Of a DNA stretch of 64,000 nucleotides, positions 10,501 through 19,310 are shown piece by piece (within the stretch, counting starts at the first letter, position 1; the number at the start of each line of letters is the position of its first letter). This stretch comes from Zygaena filipendulae (Eukaryota > Arthropoda > Insecta > Lepidoptera > Zygaenidae), in contig OU015663.1 in the NCBI GenBank assembly GCA_907165275.2, positions 5,282,501 through 5,346,500 of the forward strand, given 5' to 3'. The position numbers and the translations under genes are program-made. Under the pieces are notes generated by a model, which saw only the letters and a program-made list of their open reading frames with translations, searched no databases and had not been told where the DNA came from.

Positions 10501-12536
10501 GGTTTTACCAGAACTTTTGGACGCAACTCGTCGCAGGCTGTAACTCACAGCTTTGTGGAATTTGTATAGTAAAACGATAATCTCCCGACGAACGCCCCAT
10601 TTCATCTTATATCACTGTTTCTAAACACTGTTCATCACCTATTGGACGCCTAATGGAGCGGTTTACGATTATTAGAAAGCAAAAGCAGTCTCATGGTCGT
10701 AAAAAGTGATAATTTCAGGTCTTTTTCGTACAAAACCGTTTTTTATGTTAATAGGGTACTTGCATGAAATTTATAAGAAATTGTGTCAATATTTCAAAAA
10801 TAAAGCCTTTTAGACAAGCATTATTGTGCAAGATTTACTAAAAAATTGTTAATAGTTCCTAAAATTTTCAACTTTTAATTTTGTGAAACAGAACGTTGCA
10901 ACGAAACACCAATCACAGCCACTCTTAACATACACTTTTATTTTTTTAGGTAACATTACCAAGTACCCTATTCTTGTATATATCTATATATATATATATA
11001 TATATATTATACATATAATCTGAATCTCGGAAACTGCTCCAACAATAGGGTACTTGCATGAAATTTATAGTAAGAAATTGTGTCAAGATTTCAAAAATAG
11101 AGCCTTAGAAAAGCGTTATCGTAAAAACTTTACTAAAAAAATTTCAATAGTTTCCAAAATAATCAACTATTAATTTTGTGAAACGGAACGTTGCAACGAA
11201 ACACCATGACACATGATGTCACTTCTATTTATTTAGGAAACATTTACCTCTTTTAGAGAAGGCAAAAGAAACTAAGCGCATACAGTCAACGCATATTTTC
11301 CATTTTCTGAAGTTTTTTACTTTAAAATGCATCGGTAAGATGCATTTCGATTCTTTACTGGAATTTTTGGAAGTAAATCGACACAGTGCAACCTTAATTT
11401 TGCTTTTGGATATTGAAGTTATCAGTCTGTTAATGTCACATGACCCTGTCAATACGACAGTGACATTTCTATTACAGATTAATAAGGCGTAATTTTGAAC
11501 TAGTGACGTCATTCCGCGTTTCGGCGGTAAGGTTTAATTTTTTTTTTCCTTTTCTTGCTTTAAGTAGGCCATATATAAACTTAAAATAGACTGAAAAAAA
11601 AAATCATGCAAGTACCCTATTTTCATGAAATTTGGTATGCAGGGGGTTTCGAGGGCAATTAATCGATCTAGCTAAGTTTCATTTTTAGAAAATTTCGTTT
11701 TATCTGTGTTTTCAGGCAATGAAAAATAAGTGTTTATTTTGCTACGTAAGAACCACCAGAAGAAGAAAGAGACCAGAAGAAGAAAAGAATTTGATGAGTG
11801 AATATTAAAAACCATTTTCAATTTATACATAAAATACTGATTTTAATTTCTTTGCAATTTTCAATAAAGCTCATCAGTCATATTAATACAAACCATAGTG
11901 CAATGCAACTTGACCAAGTATCTTACTGCGGGTTAAGGTTAGATTTCACAGGAATTTCAATAGGTACTAATATTTTGTCATGGTAGGTATATAGCCTTTA
12001 ACTGTAATTCAGGAAAGAGAGATAAAGAAATATGCTTAAGGGTCAAAGATGCAAACATCACAAAAACTGCAATCACAGATTTCTGTAAAATCTTATCTTT
12101 CATGACACTAATGAGACATCAGATATTATAAAGGATGTTTTTAAGTATGGTTAATTTGTGTCGTAGAAGCTTCCTTTGAACCTTTTGATGATCATAGAAC
12201 CATAATTGCAATTTTAGGTGAATTGGCATAAATACCTGGTCTCGCAATGAGTAATGGATCTGTTGCAATGATATCTTTCATTTCTTGTGTCCATAACTGG
12301 AATTCCTGTTTTAACTCTTTAAAACCATTTTTTATATGTTGAAAGTTAGACATCTTCTGTTCGGAATAGTATCCACTTTTGCGATCCTTCTCCCAAAATA
12401 AATAACGTCGAGATATTTTCTGCATAGGTGCAGGATTTATTAATAAAAAATTGTTATCTAATATTACTTGCCTATAGCTTTGCGTAAGTTTTAAAAGTCT
12501 TTGATATTTTAGTAAAGTCATTTTAATTAACAACAC
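1559..12536 (-). CDS. NDUFAF1: NDUFAF1 / CIA30, mitochondrial complex I assembly factor (five exons)
   Basis: Spliced coding sequence on the minus strand: 12236-12536, 6468-6685, 4912-5097, 3158-3302 and 1559-1638, joined by GT-AG introns with consistent phase (930 nt, 309 residues). The protein matches the CIA30 family: an N-terminal segment with FWEKDRKSGY and ARPGEVDLIW, then FVATSDSDHNEG, SGYCAIRSKRIR, LKVRGDGRSYL, YVLYTRGGPYW, IPFSKF and the C-terminal EFAYEMY. CIA30 proteins work in the mitochondrial matrix/inner membrane complex that builds the membrane arm of NADH dehydrogenase. Met at 12536 is used; a second Met at 12521 is possible. Intron 1 (6686-12235) is 5.5 kb and contains the intronless TACC gene on the same strand plus several MITEs. 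Order of exons and phase were checked by hand; family assignment is firm, exact N-terminus less so. Confidence 0.93.
1880..2060 (+). repeat. Dispersed GC-cored repeat fragment
   Basis: Shares the core CCGCGGTAATTTCGGAGTTC-like block and the downstream block 'cggttcagtagatcc' seen in many other copies in this window (for example 18628-18830, 41106-41258, 48480-48704). Non-coding, in NDUFAF1 intron 4. A similar copy lies at 2920-3110. Confidence 0.6.
2098..2659. mobile_element. TAGTCCGTC MITE (family Y), interrupted copy
   Basis: Ends carry AGTCCGTC and GACGGACT in inverted orientation and the interior shares the block 'gataaagcgcat...tgacgtca...cgaaatttcaa' with the copies at 3475-3740, 36692-36966, 41795-42123 and 53665-53994. 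Unrelated sequence of about 290 bases (roughly 2140-2430) interrupts the left third. Confidence 0.65.
2715..2765. repeat. Perfect palindrome, 23-bp arms
   Basis: Arms 2715-2737 and 2743-2765 are exact reverse complements around a 5-base loop (ACTAG). The arm sequence is not seen elsewhere in the window. Confidence 0.9.
3475..3740. mobile_element. TAGTCCGTC MITE (family Y)
   Basis: About 266 bp bounded by TAGTCCGTC and GACGGACTA, in NDUFAF1 intron 3. The interior is AT-rich with two TGACGTCA-like blocks and no open frame of note. Same family as 36692-36966 and the longer forms at 41795 and 53665. Confidence 0.75.
5662..5975. mobile_element. Degenerate family Y copy broken by a LINE-like 3' tail
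   Basis: The left end (AAGTCCGTCAGC) and right end (AATCTATAGGGCAGACT) match family Y. The middle (about 5725-5895) is foreign and ends with an AATAAATATC-type signal followed by (TTCTA) repeats, typical of an inserted retroelement tail on the plus strand. Confidence 0.5.
6868..7472 (-). repeat. Cluster of three reverse-oriented GC-cored dispersed repeats
   Basis: Three adjacent copies (about 6868-7096, 7103-7292 and 7320-7472) each run from 'actaatattataaag' through 'ggatctactgaacc' to a 'ccgcgggg...agctagt' end. They are the reverse orientation of the repeat at 18628-18830. Non-coding, inside NDUFAF1 intron 1. Confidence 0.65.
8617..10203 (-). CDS. TACC: TACC-domain coiled-coil protein (intronless, nested in NDUFAF1)
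   Basis: A single uninterrupted 528-codon frame. Residues 144-155 (ESLFVKFDPLYA) match the short conserved motif found ahead of the TACC domain, residues 61-283 are low-complexity and Ser/Thr-rich, and residues ~283-528 form one long coiled coil ending in NEELTKICDQLL, the hallmark end of the TACC domain. TACC proteins bind XMAP215/Msps-type polymerases and stabilise centrosomal and spindle microtubules. The whole gene sits in intron 1 of NDUFAF1 on the same strand and must be transcribed within it or from its own promoter upstream of 10203. Lack of introns raises retrocopy origin, but the frame is intact and codon structure is maintained, so it is probably functional. 5' non-coding exons cannot be excluded. 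Confidence 0.9.
   Translation of the reverse strand: MLSNDRIVTSEQKENINLRIIYQKIQTFLRRGQNPCNSESSHTDNMSMHGAASPSEDAFITPVSSVGDLIAMSPRQKNTSSELPGVLDDLLTGSEFSSICDGDITMQEPPYDDNMFMDSTGIDYLVKCAESNRNNNLIDRGKESLFVKFDPLYARNKSTHSGSTHAESIGDSTEGDVGYETGSAASVHIDSDTSATLKHSLSAGHAFLAHKEKPMQVVPPVMSAEISKFNVTQVRSTPVLVRSASAILTSGQVATDKLISISGETPPTAAPRSPRYVQGHSQYMDRLQSVRGILQRQDQEVLQLRQENRELRSSLQHMEHQYARSKEDMEAKLKKVTEERDNVLEREIKLYQQIHDKILSNKQMSIVMEEYEKTISSLIGEQQREKISSQELINKLVSERDQALNHLSNMESSFNDLLAKYEKCKSVILEAKDREKILEKQIAESEDGMKKYEDLYNKLKQMTSDKLTNANETLDSVQKKHNVEIRKLNAIIKKHEITISSLQESLAQKIRDNEELTKICDQLLNEDR
10395..10640 (+). repeat. Family Z dispersed repeat with palindromic core
   Basis: Carries the block 'ggcaaaag...tccatacagcca', the core CATTGAAATGCATGCATTTC, 'actcgtcgcag' and 'gaacgccccatttcatctta' shared with the tandem cluster at 43895-45655. 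It lies just upstream of the TACC start. Confidence 0.7.
10750..10972. mobile_element. AATAGGGTACTTG MITE (family W), copy 1
   Basis: Bounded by AATAGGGTACTTG and CAAGTACCCTATT-like ends (terminal inverted repeats of at least 13 bp). The interior shares 'gaaattgtgtcaa' and 'gttgcaacgaaacacca' with copy 2 at 11044-11621. Confidence 0.8.
10977..11008. repeat. (TA)n microsatellite
   Basis: A run of alternating T and A interrupted once by TATC, between the two family W copies. Confidence 0.85.
11044..11621. mobile_element. AATAGGGTACTTGCATG MITE (family W), copy 2 with internal family Z block
   Basis: Terminal inverted repeats AATAGGGTACTTGCATG / CATGCAAGTACCCTATT are 17 bp and exact. Relative to copy 1 it contains an extra segment (about 11228-11420) that matches family Z, so one family has inserted into or been captured by the other. 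Confidence 0.8.
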
Positions 12537-13946
12537 TCACTATTATAGTTCAAATAACATTTTCAATTTTTAAAATAATATACCTAACCAGAGAGAAGGT
12601 AATCACTACGTACCTACCTAACCCACAAATTAACTAGACTTATGTTTATTTTCGGGTTTCAGCTGATTACTGATTAGTGTTTTTTCTTTTCTTCTTATTG
12701 GCTTTCGCATATAATGCATTTAGCCAGTTTCAAGTAAAATAAATTTTAAATGCACAAATTAGTATTTAGCATCGTTGTACGGTTTGAACTCGTAGGATAA
12801 GTCTAGTCTAGGACACAAATTAACTAGACATAGGTCTAGGATTTGTGCACAGACGAATAAGAGAACATACTGTTCAGACGGTCATCTCAGGAACATCGGT
12901 GATGGACCTTATGCTACAATTGAACGTGACGTCTATATTTTTTTTAAATAGTCCAGCTCGTCTGATGTTTTGTTTTTTTTTTAATGTCAGCGCGGCAATG
13001 AAAAATTAAATGAACTCATATGATGTACTCGTATGATGCGTATGATGCTTACCTTTTTTAATAGATTAGATTAGATTAGATAATTTATTTCTCTTTAAAA
13101 ATTACATTTAAATTTGATGTCAAAATTAAATAAATTCACTAAAGAGATTGTCAATAAAATAAAAATTTTTAAATAATAATACTTGATAACATTTTTGAAA
13201 CGAAAAATGTAAGCTTTTCAAAATAAAGAAATAGATAAACAATTTATTATTAAATAAATGTCACCTTAATAATAAATAATGTCATGGGTACTCTTTTACA
13301 GAGTACAATGATTTATCCAATAAAAAGTTTTTCAGTCGGCGCACAAACGTCTCGTCCGAGGTTTCGTTTTTAATGTATACAGGTAGTTCCTCGTAGAGCG
13401 AAGGACCAATGACACGCGGATTTTTGTCCATTAGTGCCAATCGTCGTGGTACCACCTTAAGTCGCCCAGTCTGTCGGGTTACTCTGCCAGGGATATCAAT
13501 CCGCTCAAAATCATGTAAGTTGCGTCGTGTGAAAATTATTATGTCAAATCAATGGCAATCAAGGCAATGGTAAAAGAGGAGAACTGATCAGGTAATATTC
13601 GCTCTTTTTTAATTGGATTGTTGAGGATATAAAGAAATAAAAATAAATCGTACTTGTCATAAAAAAATATTTCTTGGCACCTTTATTTCTTAATTTTTTC
13701 TTTTTTTTTTTTAAGCATTTTGTAGCATCGGCGGTAATTCTCTTTTTTCTAATCGTACTAAATCAGTCCCTTTCAAAGTTTTATTAAACACATTACACCA
13801 ATTATATATGTATAAACAAAGTAATGGTAATATTTAAAAAATAATTAAGAACAATTTCCCCGTTGACAAAGTAAAATAATATTTTTTCATAATAGTTCAC
13901 AAGACTGAATTTAAGTCAAATAGTAGCAGTATTTGGCTGAATGAAT
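12537..13946. other. Spacer between NDUFAF1 and the copia element
   Basis: Contains a dispersed motif block (12590-12840, with AGAGAAGGTAATCACTACGT and two CACAAATTAACTAGAC copies shared with 20700-20930), a LINE fragment on the minus strand, and AT-rich sequence. NDUFAF1 should start transcription in the first few hundred bases. No other gene is supported. Confidence 0.6.
13058..13542 (-). pseudogene. 3' fragment of a jockey-type LINE
   Basis: Minus-strand translation of 13282-13542 gives the C-terminal end of a LINE ORF2 protein (phrases such as LPVYIKNETSDETFVRRLK and LLDKSLYSVKEYP before a stop at 13282-13284). The 3' untranslated tail ends in a TCTAATCTAATC tandem at about 13060-13080. 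The 5' part is missing, as usual for 5'-truncated LINEs. Clade is inferred from the C-terminal style only. Confidence 0.65.
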
Positions 13947-14097
13947 TGTTAAGATACTCTGTGGTTGTCAACTGTCATTAGAAATTTATCCACTGTGCTG
14001 TGTACCTACCAAAATTAATAATGGTGTTCAATAAATAATTATGTGATTAAAAGTAAAAAGCTTCATCATTAAAGTATCCTCACCTCAAAATATAATA
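13947..14097 (+). repeat. 5' LTR of copia element
   Basis: Starts TGTTAAGATACTCTG and ends CAAAATATAATA; identical to the 3' LTR. Confidence 0.95.
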
Positions 14098-14108
14098 GGT
14101 TATGGGCC
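14098..14108 (+). promoter_or_regulatory. Copia-type primer binding site
   Basis: GGTTATGGGCC immediately follows the 5' LTR and is complementary to an internal (anticodon-side) stretch of initiator tRNA-Met, as known for Drosophila copia, rather than to a tRNA 3' end. Confidence 0.8.
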
Positions 14109-14121
14109 ATTTAAGTGCGCC

Positions 14122-17100
14122 ATGCAAAATATAAATTATAATTTGTTCCCGCAATTGACGGATGGCAGCCAATTTTCCGTATGGAAATTTCGACTTAGAA
14201 TCTTGTTGGAAGAAAAAGGTGTGTTACAAATAATTGATGCTCCAAACAAAGAAGACAAAAATTATACTCAAAATGAAGCAAAAGCAAAATCGTTGATCGT
14301 GCAATGTTTGTCCGACAAATTTATTAAAGTGATACAAAAAGATACAACGGCGGCATCCATCTTGAAGACGCTTCAAGACATATTTGAAAGAAAAAGTATA
14401 TTCAGTAGATTACATCTTAAAAGAAAATTACTATCGTTAAGGTATGACAATAACAAAAAACTTCAAGATCACTTTATACAGTTTGATAGTATTCTAAATG
14501 AATTGGAAAGTTCCGGTTCAACAATGGAAGAATCTGACAAGGTTTGTCATTTATTACTAACAATGAATGATCGGTATGAAAATGTAATAACTTCTTTAGA
14601 AACCATGACTGCTGAAAAAGAATTAACATTAGAGTTTGTAAAAGCAAGGTTATTGGACACCGAAATGAAAATAAAAAGTAATAAAACACATGAAGAAAAG
14701 TTATCCCAAAATATAAATTTCATGGCAAATAAGAGATTTCAGGACTCAAGCAATACTCAGAATTTCAGAAACTATAATGAAAATAGATATAATAATAATT
14801 TCAATAACAATATGAATAACAATTTTTCTAATCATAACTTCAGAACTAATAGATTTCAAAGAGGAAGACCATTTAGAGGTAGAGGAAGAGTATATAGACG
14901 AGCACAGTTTACAGAAAGAAATGTTGAAGCAGAAAATGATATAATGTTCACAGCTGTTACACAAGGTATGAATTTTATGGCAGATAAACACAAAATTAAT
15001 GAAAATTTTACACAGTTTGTTATCGACTCGGGTGCAACAGAACATCTCATTCAAGAAAAATATCAAAGTTTAATGAATAATATACAAGATCTACAAGAAA
15101 AAATTCAAATTAAGATTGCAAATGGAAAATATTTAACCGCTATAAAGAAGGGTATTTTGACTGTTGTTTGTAATGGCATTGTTATAAATATTCCAGCATT
15201 AATAGTACCTGACTTGTGTAACAACCTTTTATCAGTGAAAAAATTAATGGATAAACAATTTACAATAATATTTAAAAACGGAAATGTTAAAATCTGTAAA
15301 GGAAAAACAATTATATATGGAGAAAAATTAGGAAGTTTACATATACTAAATGTGACAATTAAACAAAAAGATAGTGGTGATTGCAGCTATTTAACAGAAG
15401 ACAAAAGTATGATATGGCATAGAAGACTTGGACATGCAAATAGAAAGGTATTGAATATTATGAACCTACCCACTTCAAATAAAATATGTAATGAATGTGT
15501 AATAAATAAAAGTACTAGACGACCATTTCCTACAGTTACAAAACCAAAATCATATAAAATTGGTGAATTATTGCATAGTGACATAGCCGGACCAATAAGT
15601 CCAACTGCTTTAGATGGCTACAAATATTATCAGACCGTTATAGATGATTTCTCACACTTCACTGTTGTATACCTACTAAGAAATAAATCTGAAGCTGGAA
15701 ATAATCTAATAAATTATATAACTCAAATTGAAAGAGAAAAAGAAATAAAAGTCAAGAGGATTAGATGTGATAATGGTGGAGAATATTCATCTAAATATTT
15801 TACAAATTACTGTCACAATAGAGGGATACGAATTGAATATACACATCCATACAGTCCGCAACAAAACGGAACATCAGAGAGGATGAATAGAACATTATGT
15901 GACAAAGCCAGAACTATACTAAATGAAACAAAATTACCTAAATACCTATGGGGTGAAGCAATATACTATGCATGCTATGCAGTAAATAGAACTCCATCAA
16001 GCGCAATAAATTTTGAAATACCATGTGATAGATTTGGAAAACCTTTAAATTTAGAGAGAATGCGAGTATTTGGTTCAAAAGCCTGGATAATGACACTACC
16101 AAAAAAAGGAAAATTAGATGAACGAGCAAAGGAAGTTCGTATGGTTGGGTATGCAACCAACGGTTACCGACTTTGGGACCCTATTACAAATACTATAATG
16201 AATTCTAGAGATGTTAGATTTGACGAAAGTGAAATACACTACAAAGAAAAAGAAGATAATATACAGATGGACAAAAATTTTACAAATAATAATGAACCAG
16301 AAGATGAAGAAAATGACAATTTAAAACAAAGACAAGAAGAAAAAGAACAAGATAATATAATAGAGAATAGAAGTGAGCATACTAATACAAATGAAAATAT
16401 ACAAGTGACAAGAAGTGGAAGAGAAATTAAAAAACCAGATTACCTCCAGGATTATGAAACATATGAAGCCTATTGTTTAATTACGTGTGATGAAGAACCT
16501 AAAACTTATGATGAAGCTTTAAGAAAGGGATGGAAAGATGCAATAGAAAAGGAATTGGAAGCTCACAGAAAAATGGAAACATGGACAATAATAGATAAAC
16601 CTAAAGAGAAACAGATTATAGATGCAAAATGGGTATTCAGATTGAAAGAGAACGGAGTTAAAAAGGCAAGACTAGTAGCAAGAGGATTTAAAATAAAAAA
16701 GGACTATTTTGACAATAATTATGCACCAGTTGCAAGAATATCCACAGTTAGAACCCTATTAGCAGAAAGTATTCAGAAATCATGGGAAATTAGACAACTT
16801 GATATAACTACAGCATTTTTATATGGAAAATTAGATACAGAAATTTATATAAAAGCTCCAGAAGGCATAAATATAGAAGAAAATAAAGTATTAAAATTAA
16901 ATAAAGGATTATATGGATTAAGAGAAAGTCCGAAGTGTTGGAATGAGAGATTTAATACTTTCATGATAGAAAATAATTTTGAAAGATCATTGAATGATTT
17001 TTGCTTATATAAAAGTGAAAATATATGGTTATTGATCTATGTTGACGACATCCTTCTTATAGGAAAAGAGCAAAATCTATTTAAAATCATAAAGAAAATG

Positions 17101-17973
17101 GAAAAATACTTTCAGGTCAAAGACTTTGGTTACCCAAGTTCATTTTTAGGGATGGAAATAGAGAAGAAAAATGAAACTTTAAAAATAACACAGAAGAAAC
17201 AAATAAATAAAATGTTAGAGAAGTTCAATATGTCAGAATGTAAAGGAACAAAAACACCAATGGTCAAAGGTTTTCAATTAGACGCCGCAGAAGATATAAA
17301 TTTAAATATTCCATATAGACAATTAATCGGAAGTTTGATGTTTGTGTCTACTTCAACGAGACCAGATATCACATTTGCTACATCATATTTAAGTCAGTAT
17401 TTAGATAAACCCACACAAAGTCTATGGATACAAGGTAAAAGAGTGCTAAGATACTTGAAAGATACTGTTGATGTCGGTTTATTATATGTGAAGAATGATA
17501 TGAAAACTATAGAAACATTCTCAGATGCTGATTGGGCAGCGAACAATATGGATAGAAAAAGTGTTTCAGGTTCAGCAACTCTATATTGTGGAAATTTAGT
17601 TTCATGGCTTTCCAGGAAGCAGAAGTGTGTTTCAATGTCGACTGCAGAAGCAGAGTACATTGCTGCTGCCACCAGTGCCTGTGATCTTATCTACATGAAG
17701 AGACTATATCAGGACTTTAATAGTGAAAGTAAGGATATTAAGTGTATTTTGTATATAGATAATCAAGGAGCGATAGAATTAGCTAAAAGTTTTGAAAACA
17801 GTAAAAGAGCCAAACACATTGATATTAAGATTCATTTTCTAAAGGATATTGTTTATAAAAAGGAAATTATAATTGAATATGTAACTTCACAGAATAATTT
17901 AGCTGATATGTTTACAAAAATCCTTCCTATTGATAAATTCATGACTAACAAAAATTCTTTAAATATTGTTTAA
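14122..17973 (+). CDS. Copia Gag-Pol polyprotein
   Basis: An intact 1283-codon frame beginning 13 bases after the primer site. In order: Gag-like helical region (1-190), an Asn-rich stretch (about 215-240), an Arg-Gly stretch (RGRPFRGRGRVYRR, about 245-260), protease with DSGAT (302-306), the integrase zinc-binding HRRLGH (from 433), the integrase core (HSDIAGP with Asp 487, DDFSH, then PQQNGTSERMN), reverse transcriptase with YVDD (973-976), and RNase H (SDADWA near 1134, AEAEYIAA, DNQGAIELAK). No CCHC zinc knuckle is present in Gag, which is unusual for copia. No stop or frameshift interrupts it. The product would make the virus-like particle and copy and integrate the element. Confidence 0.96.
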   Translation: MQNINYNLFPQLTDGSQFSVWKFRLRILLEEKGVLQIIDAPNKEDKNYTQNEAKAKSLIVQCLSDKFIKVIQKDTTAASILKTLQDIFERKSIFSRLHLKRKLLSLRYDNNKKLQDHFIQFDSILNELESSGSTMEESDKVCHLLLTMNDRYENVITSLETMTAEKELTLEFVKARLLDTEMKIKSNKTHEEKLSQNINFMANKRFQDSSNTQNFRNYNENRYNNNFNNNMNNNFSNHNFRTNRFQRGRPFRGRGRVYRRAQFTERNVEAENDIMFTAVTQGMNFMADKHKINENFTQFVIDSGATEHLIQEKYQSLMNNIQDLQEKIQIKIANGKYLTAIKKGILTVVCNGIVINIPALIVPDLCNNLLSVKKLMDKQFTIIFKNGNVKICKGKTIIYGEKLGSLHILNVTIKQKDSGDCSYLTEDKSMIWHRRLGHANRKVLNIMNLPTSNKICNECVINKSTRRPFPTVTKPKSYKIGELLHSDIAGPISPTALDGYKYYQTVIDDFSHFTVVYLLRNKSEAGNNLINYITQIEREKEIKVKRIRCDNGGEYSSKYFTNYCHNRGIRIEYTHPYSPQQNGTSERMNRTLCDKARTILNETKLPKYLWGEAIYYACYAVNRTPSSAINFEIPCDRFGKPLNLERMRVFGSKAWIMTLPKKGKLDERAKEVRMVGYATNGYRLWDPITNTIMNSRDVRFDESEIHYKEKEDNIQMDKNFTNNNEPEDEENDNLKQRQEEKEQDNIIENRSEHTNTNENIQVTRSGREIKKPDYLQDYETYEAYCLITCDEEPKTYDEALRKGWKDAIEKELEAHRKMETWTIIDKPKEKQIIDAKWVFRLKENGVKKARLVARGFKIKKDYFDNNYAPVARISTVRTLLAESIQKSWEIRQLDITTAFLYGKLDTEIYIKAPEGINIEENKVLKLNKGLYGLRESPKCWNERFNTFMIENNFERSLNDFCLYKSENIWLLIYVDDILLIGKEQNLFKIIKKMEKYFQVKDFGYPSSFLGMEIEKKNETLKITQKKQINKMLEKFNMSECKGTKTPMVKGFQLDAAEDINLNIPYRQLIGSLMFVSTSTRPDITFATSYLSQYLDKPTQSLWIQGKRVLRYLKDTVDVGLLYVKNDMKTIETFSDADWAANNMDRKSVSGSATLYCGNLVSWLSRKQKCVSMSTAEAEYIAAATSACDLIYMKRLYQDFNSESKDIKCILYIDNQGAIELAKSFENSKRAKHIDIKIHFLKDIVYKKEIIIEYVTSQNNLADMFTKILPIDKFMTNKNSLNIV

Positions 17974-18333
17974 TAATATGACTAATAATTTTAAGTTGAT
18001 TAATAGATGTTTAAGAAAAATTAATAAGTAAAATCTAAAACTACATAGGATTCGTTTTTGGTTGTTTGTAAAAGGAAAATAAAAATTCATAATATTTTTG
18101 TACAAGATAACATTTATTTTAAAATTTAATATATTCAAAATTTGTTGTATTCCATTCTTTAGTATAAAAACTTAACAAGTAATTCCTGACAGTACAACCT
18201 ATAAGAATAATTGTAATAATAATAACTTGTAAGAATCATTGTAATTTAATATTAACACAATCAGTATTTCATGTTTTGTAATAACTTTATTTTAGCGATT
18301 CAAAATGTTATAAACCTTTTAATCGAGGCAGGG

Positions 18334-18484
18334 TGTTAAGATACTCTGTGGTTGTCAACTGTCATTAGAAATTTATCCACTGTGCTGTGTACCTACCAAA
18401 ATTAATAATGGTGTTCAATAAATAATTATGTGATTAAAAGTAAAAAGCTTCATCATTAAAGTATCCTCACCTCAAAATATAATA
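18334..18484 (+). repeat. 3' LTR of copia element
   Basis: Identical to the 5' LTR over 151 bp and preceded by a purine-rich tract ending at 18333. Confidence 0.95.
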
Positions 18485-18507
18485 TGAATGAGTTCTTATT
18501 AAAATAA

Positions 18508-18600
18508 TAATAATAATAATCCACTTCACAACACAGGCTACTAAATCCCACAGTAAGCTTGTGTAGTAGAAACCAATCAAACATGGTCTATACTACATAT
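18508..18600 (-). mobile_element. Truncated tRNA-derived SINE (3' part)
   Basis: Matches the 3' part of the SINE at 55741-56015, including the (TTA)n tail on the minus strand and 'cccacagtaagctt'. The tRNA-like head is missing. Confidence 0.65.
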
Positions 18601-18627
18601 AAGTACATATATATTATATTATAGGCT

Positions 18628-18830
18628 AACTGTGCCCCGCGGTTTCACCCGCGGTAATTTCGGAGTTCCTGCAGGAATCCCGGTATAAAAAGTAGTCCTT
18701 CTCTGTACCCCTGACAACATTCATGCCAAATTTCATACAAATCCGTTCAGCCGTTTTTGCGTGATTGAGTAACAAACATCCAAAATTCCAAACATTCACA
18801 ATTTCGCATTTCTAATATTAGTAGGATATA
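18628..18830 (+). repeat. GC-cored dispersed repeat (well preserved copy)
   Basis: Runs from AACTGTGCCCCGCGGTTTCA through 'ccgttcagccgtttttgcgtgattgagtaacaaacatcc' in sense to 'taatattagtagga'. It serves as the reference for the many copies in the window. The family is common in lepidopteran genomes; I do not assign a name. Confidence 0.75.
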
Positions 18831-19310
18831 CAAATTACAAACAAACACACTTGAATTGAATGCTGATATTAACATAAATGTAAGGTGCTCATTCACCGAG
18901 AGCCTTTTGTGTGTAATGTAATAAATGCAACGATTTTGAGAAACAATGCTTAGTTATGAGCTTCTGAATTGTTACACTCGAATGCTTGCGACGAATGTTG
19001 ACTATGAAAAATACTACGAACATTAAATATAGTTCGAAAGTATAGATACCTGATTCTAAGGAGTTTGGCACATAACTTCTAAAAATACCAAATTTACCGA
19101 ATTTGTGCATGCAAAGTGGCGGAACTAAATCGACGCAAGCACTTTACCATAATAGAAACACCGAAAATACTATTTATCTGGATTTAAGAGGCGTTAAGTA
19201 ATCAACGCGAGCAGTTTCCATAAAAACAAAAGACTTAAAAAGTACTCTGTGCAAAAGACCTAGGCAAGGTATTGCGAGAGCGAGACTTGAGCGATTGACT
19301 GACGGATGCC

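Larger units (their letters stand above)
13947..18484 (+). mobile_element. Complete Ty1/copia LTR retrotransposon
   Basis: A 4538-bp element with two 151-bp LTRs (13947-14097, 18334-18484) that I find identical base for base, flanked by the 5-bp duplication TGAAT (13942-13946 and 18485-18489). The primer site GGTTATGGGCC directly after the 5' LTR matches the copia-type site that pairs with an internal part of initiator tRNA-Met. A purine-rich tract (GAGGCAGGG) precedes the 3' LTR. One intact polyprotein frame lies between. LTR identity and an intact frame mean a very recent insertion that could still be active. Confidence 0.96.
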
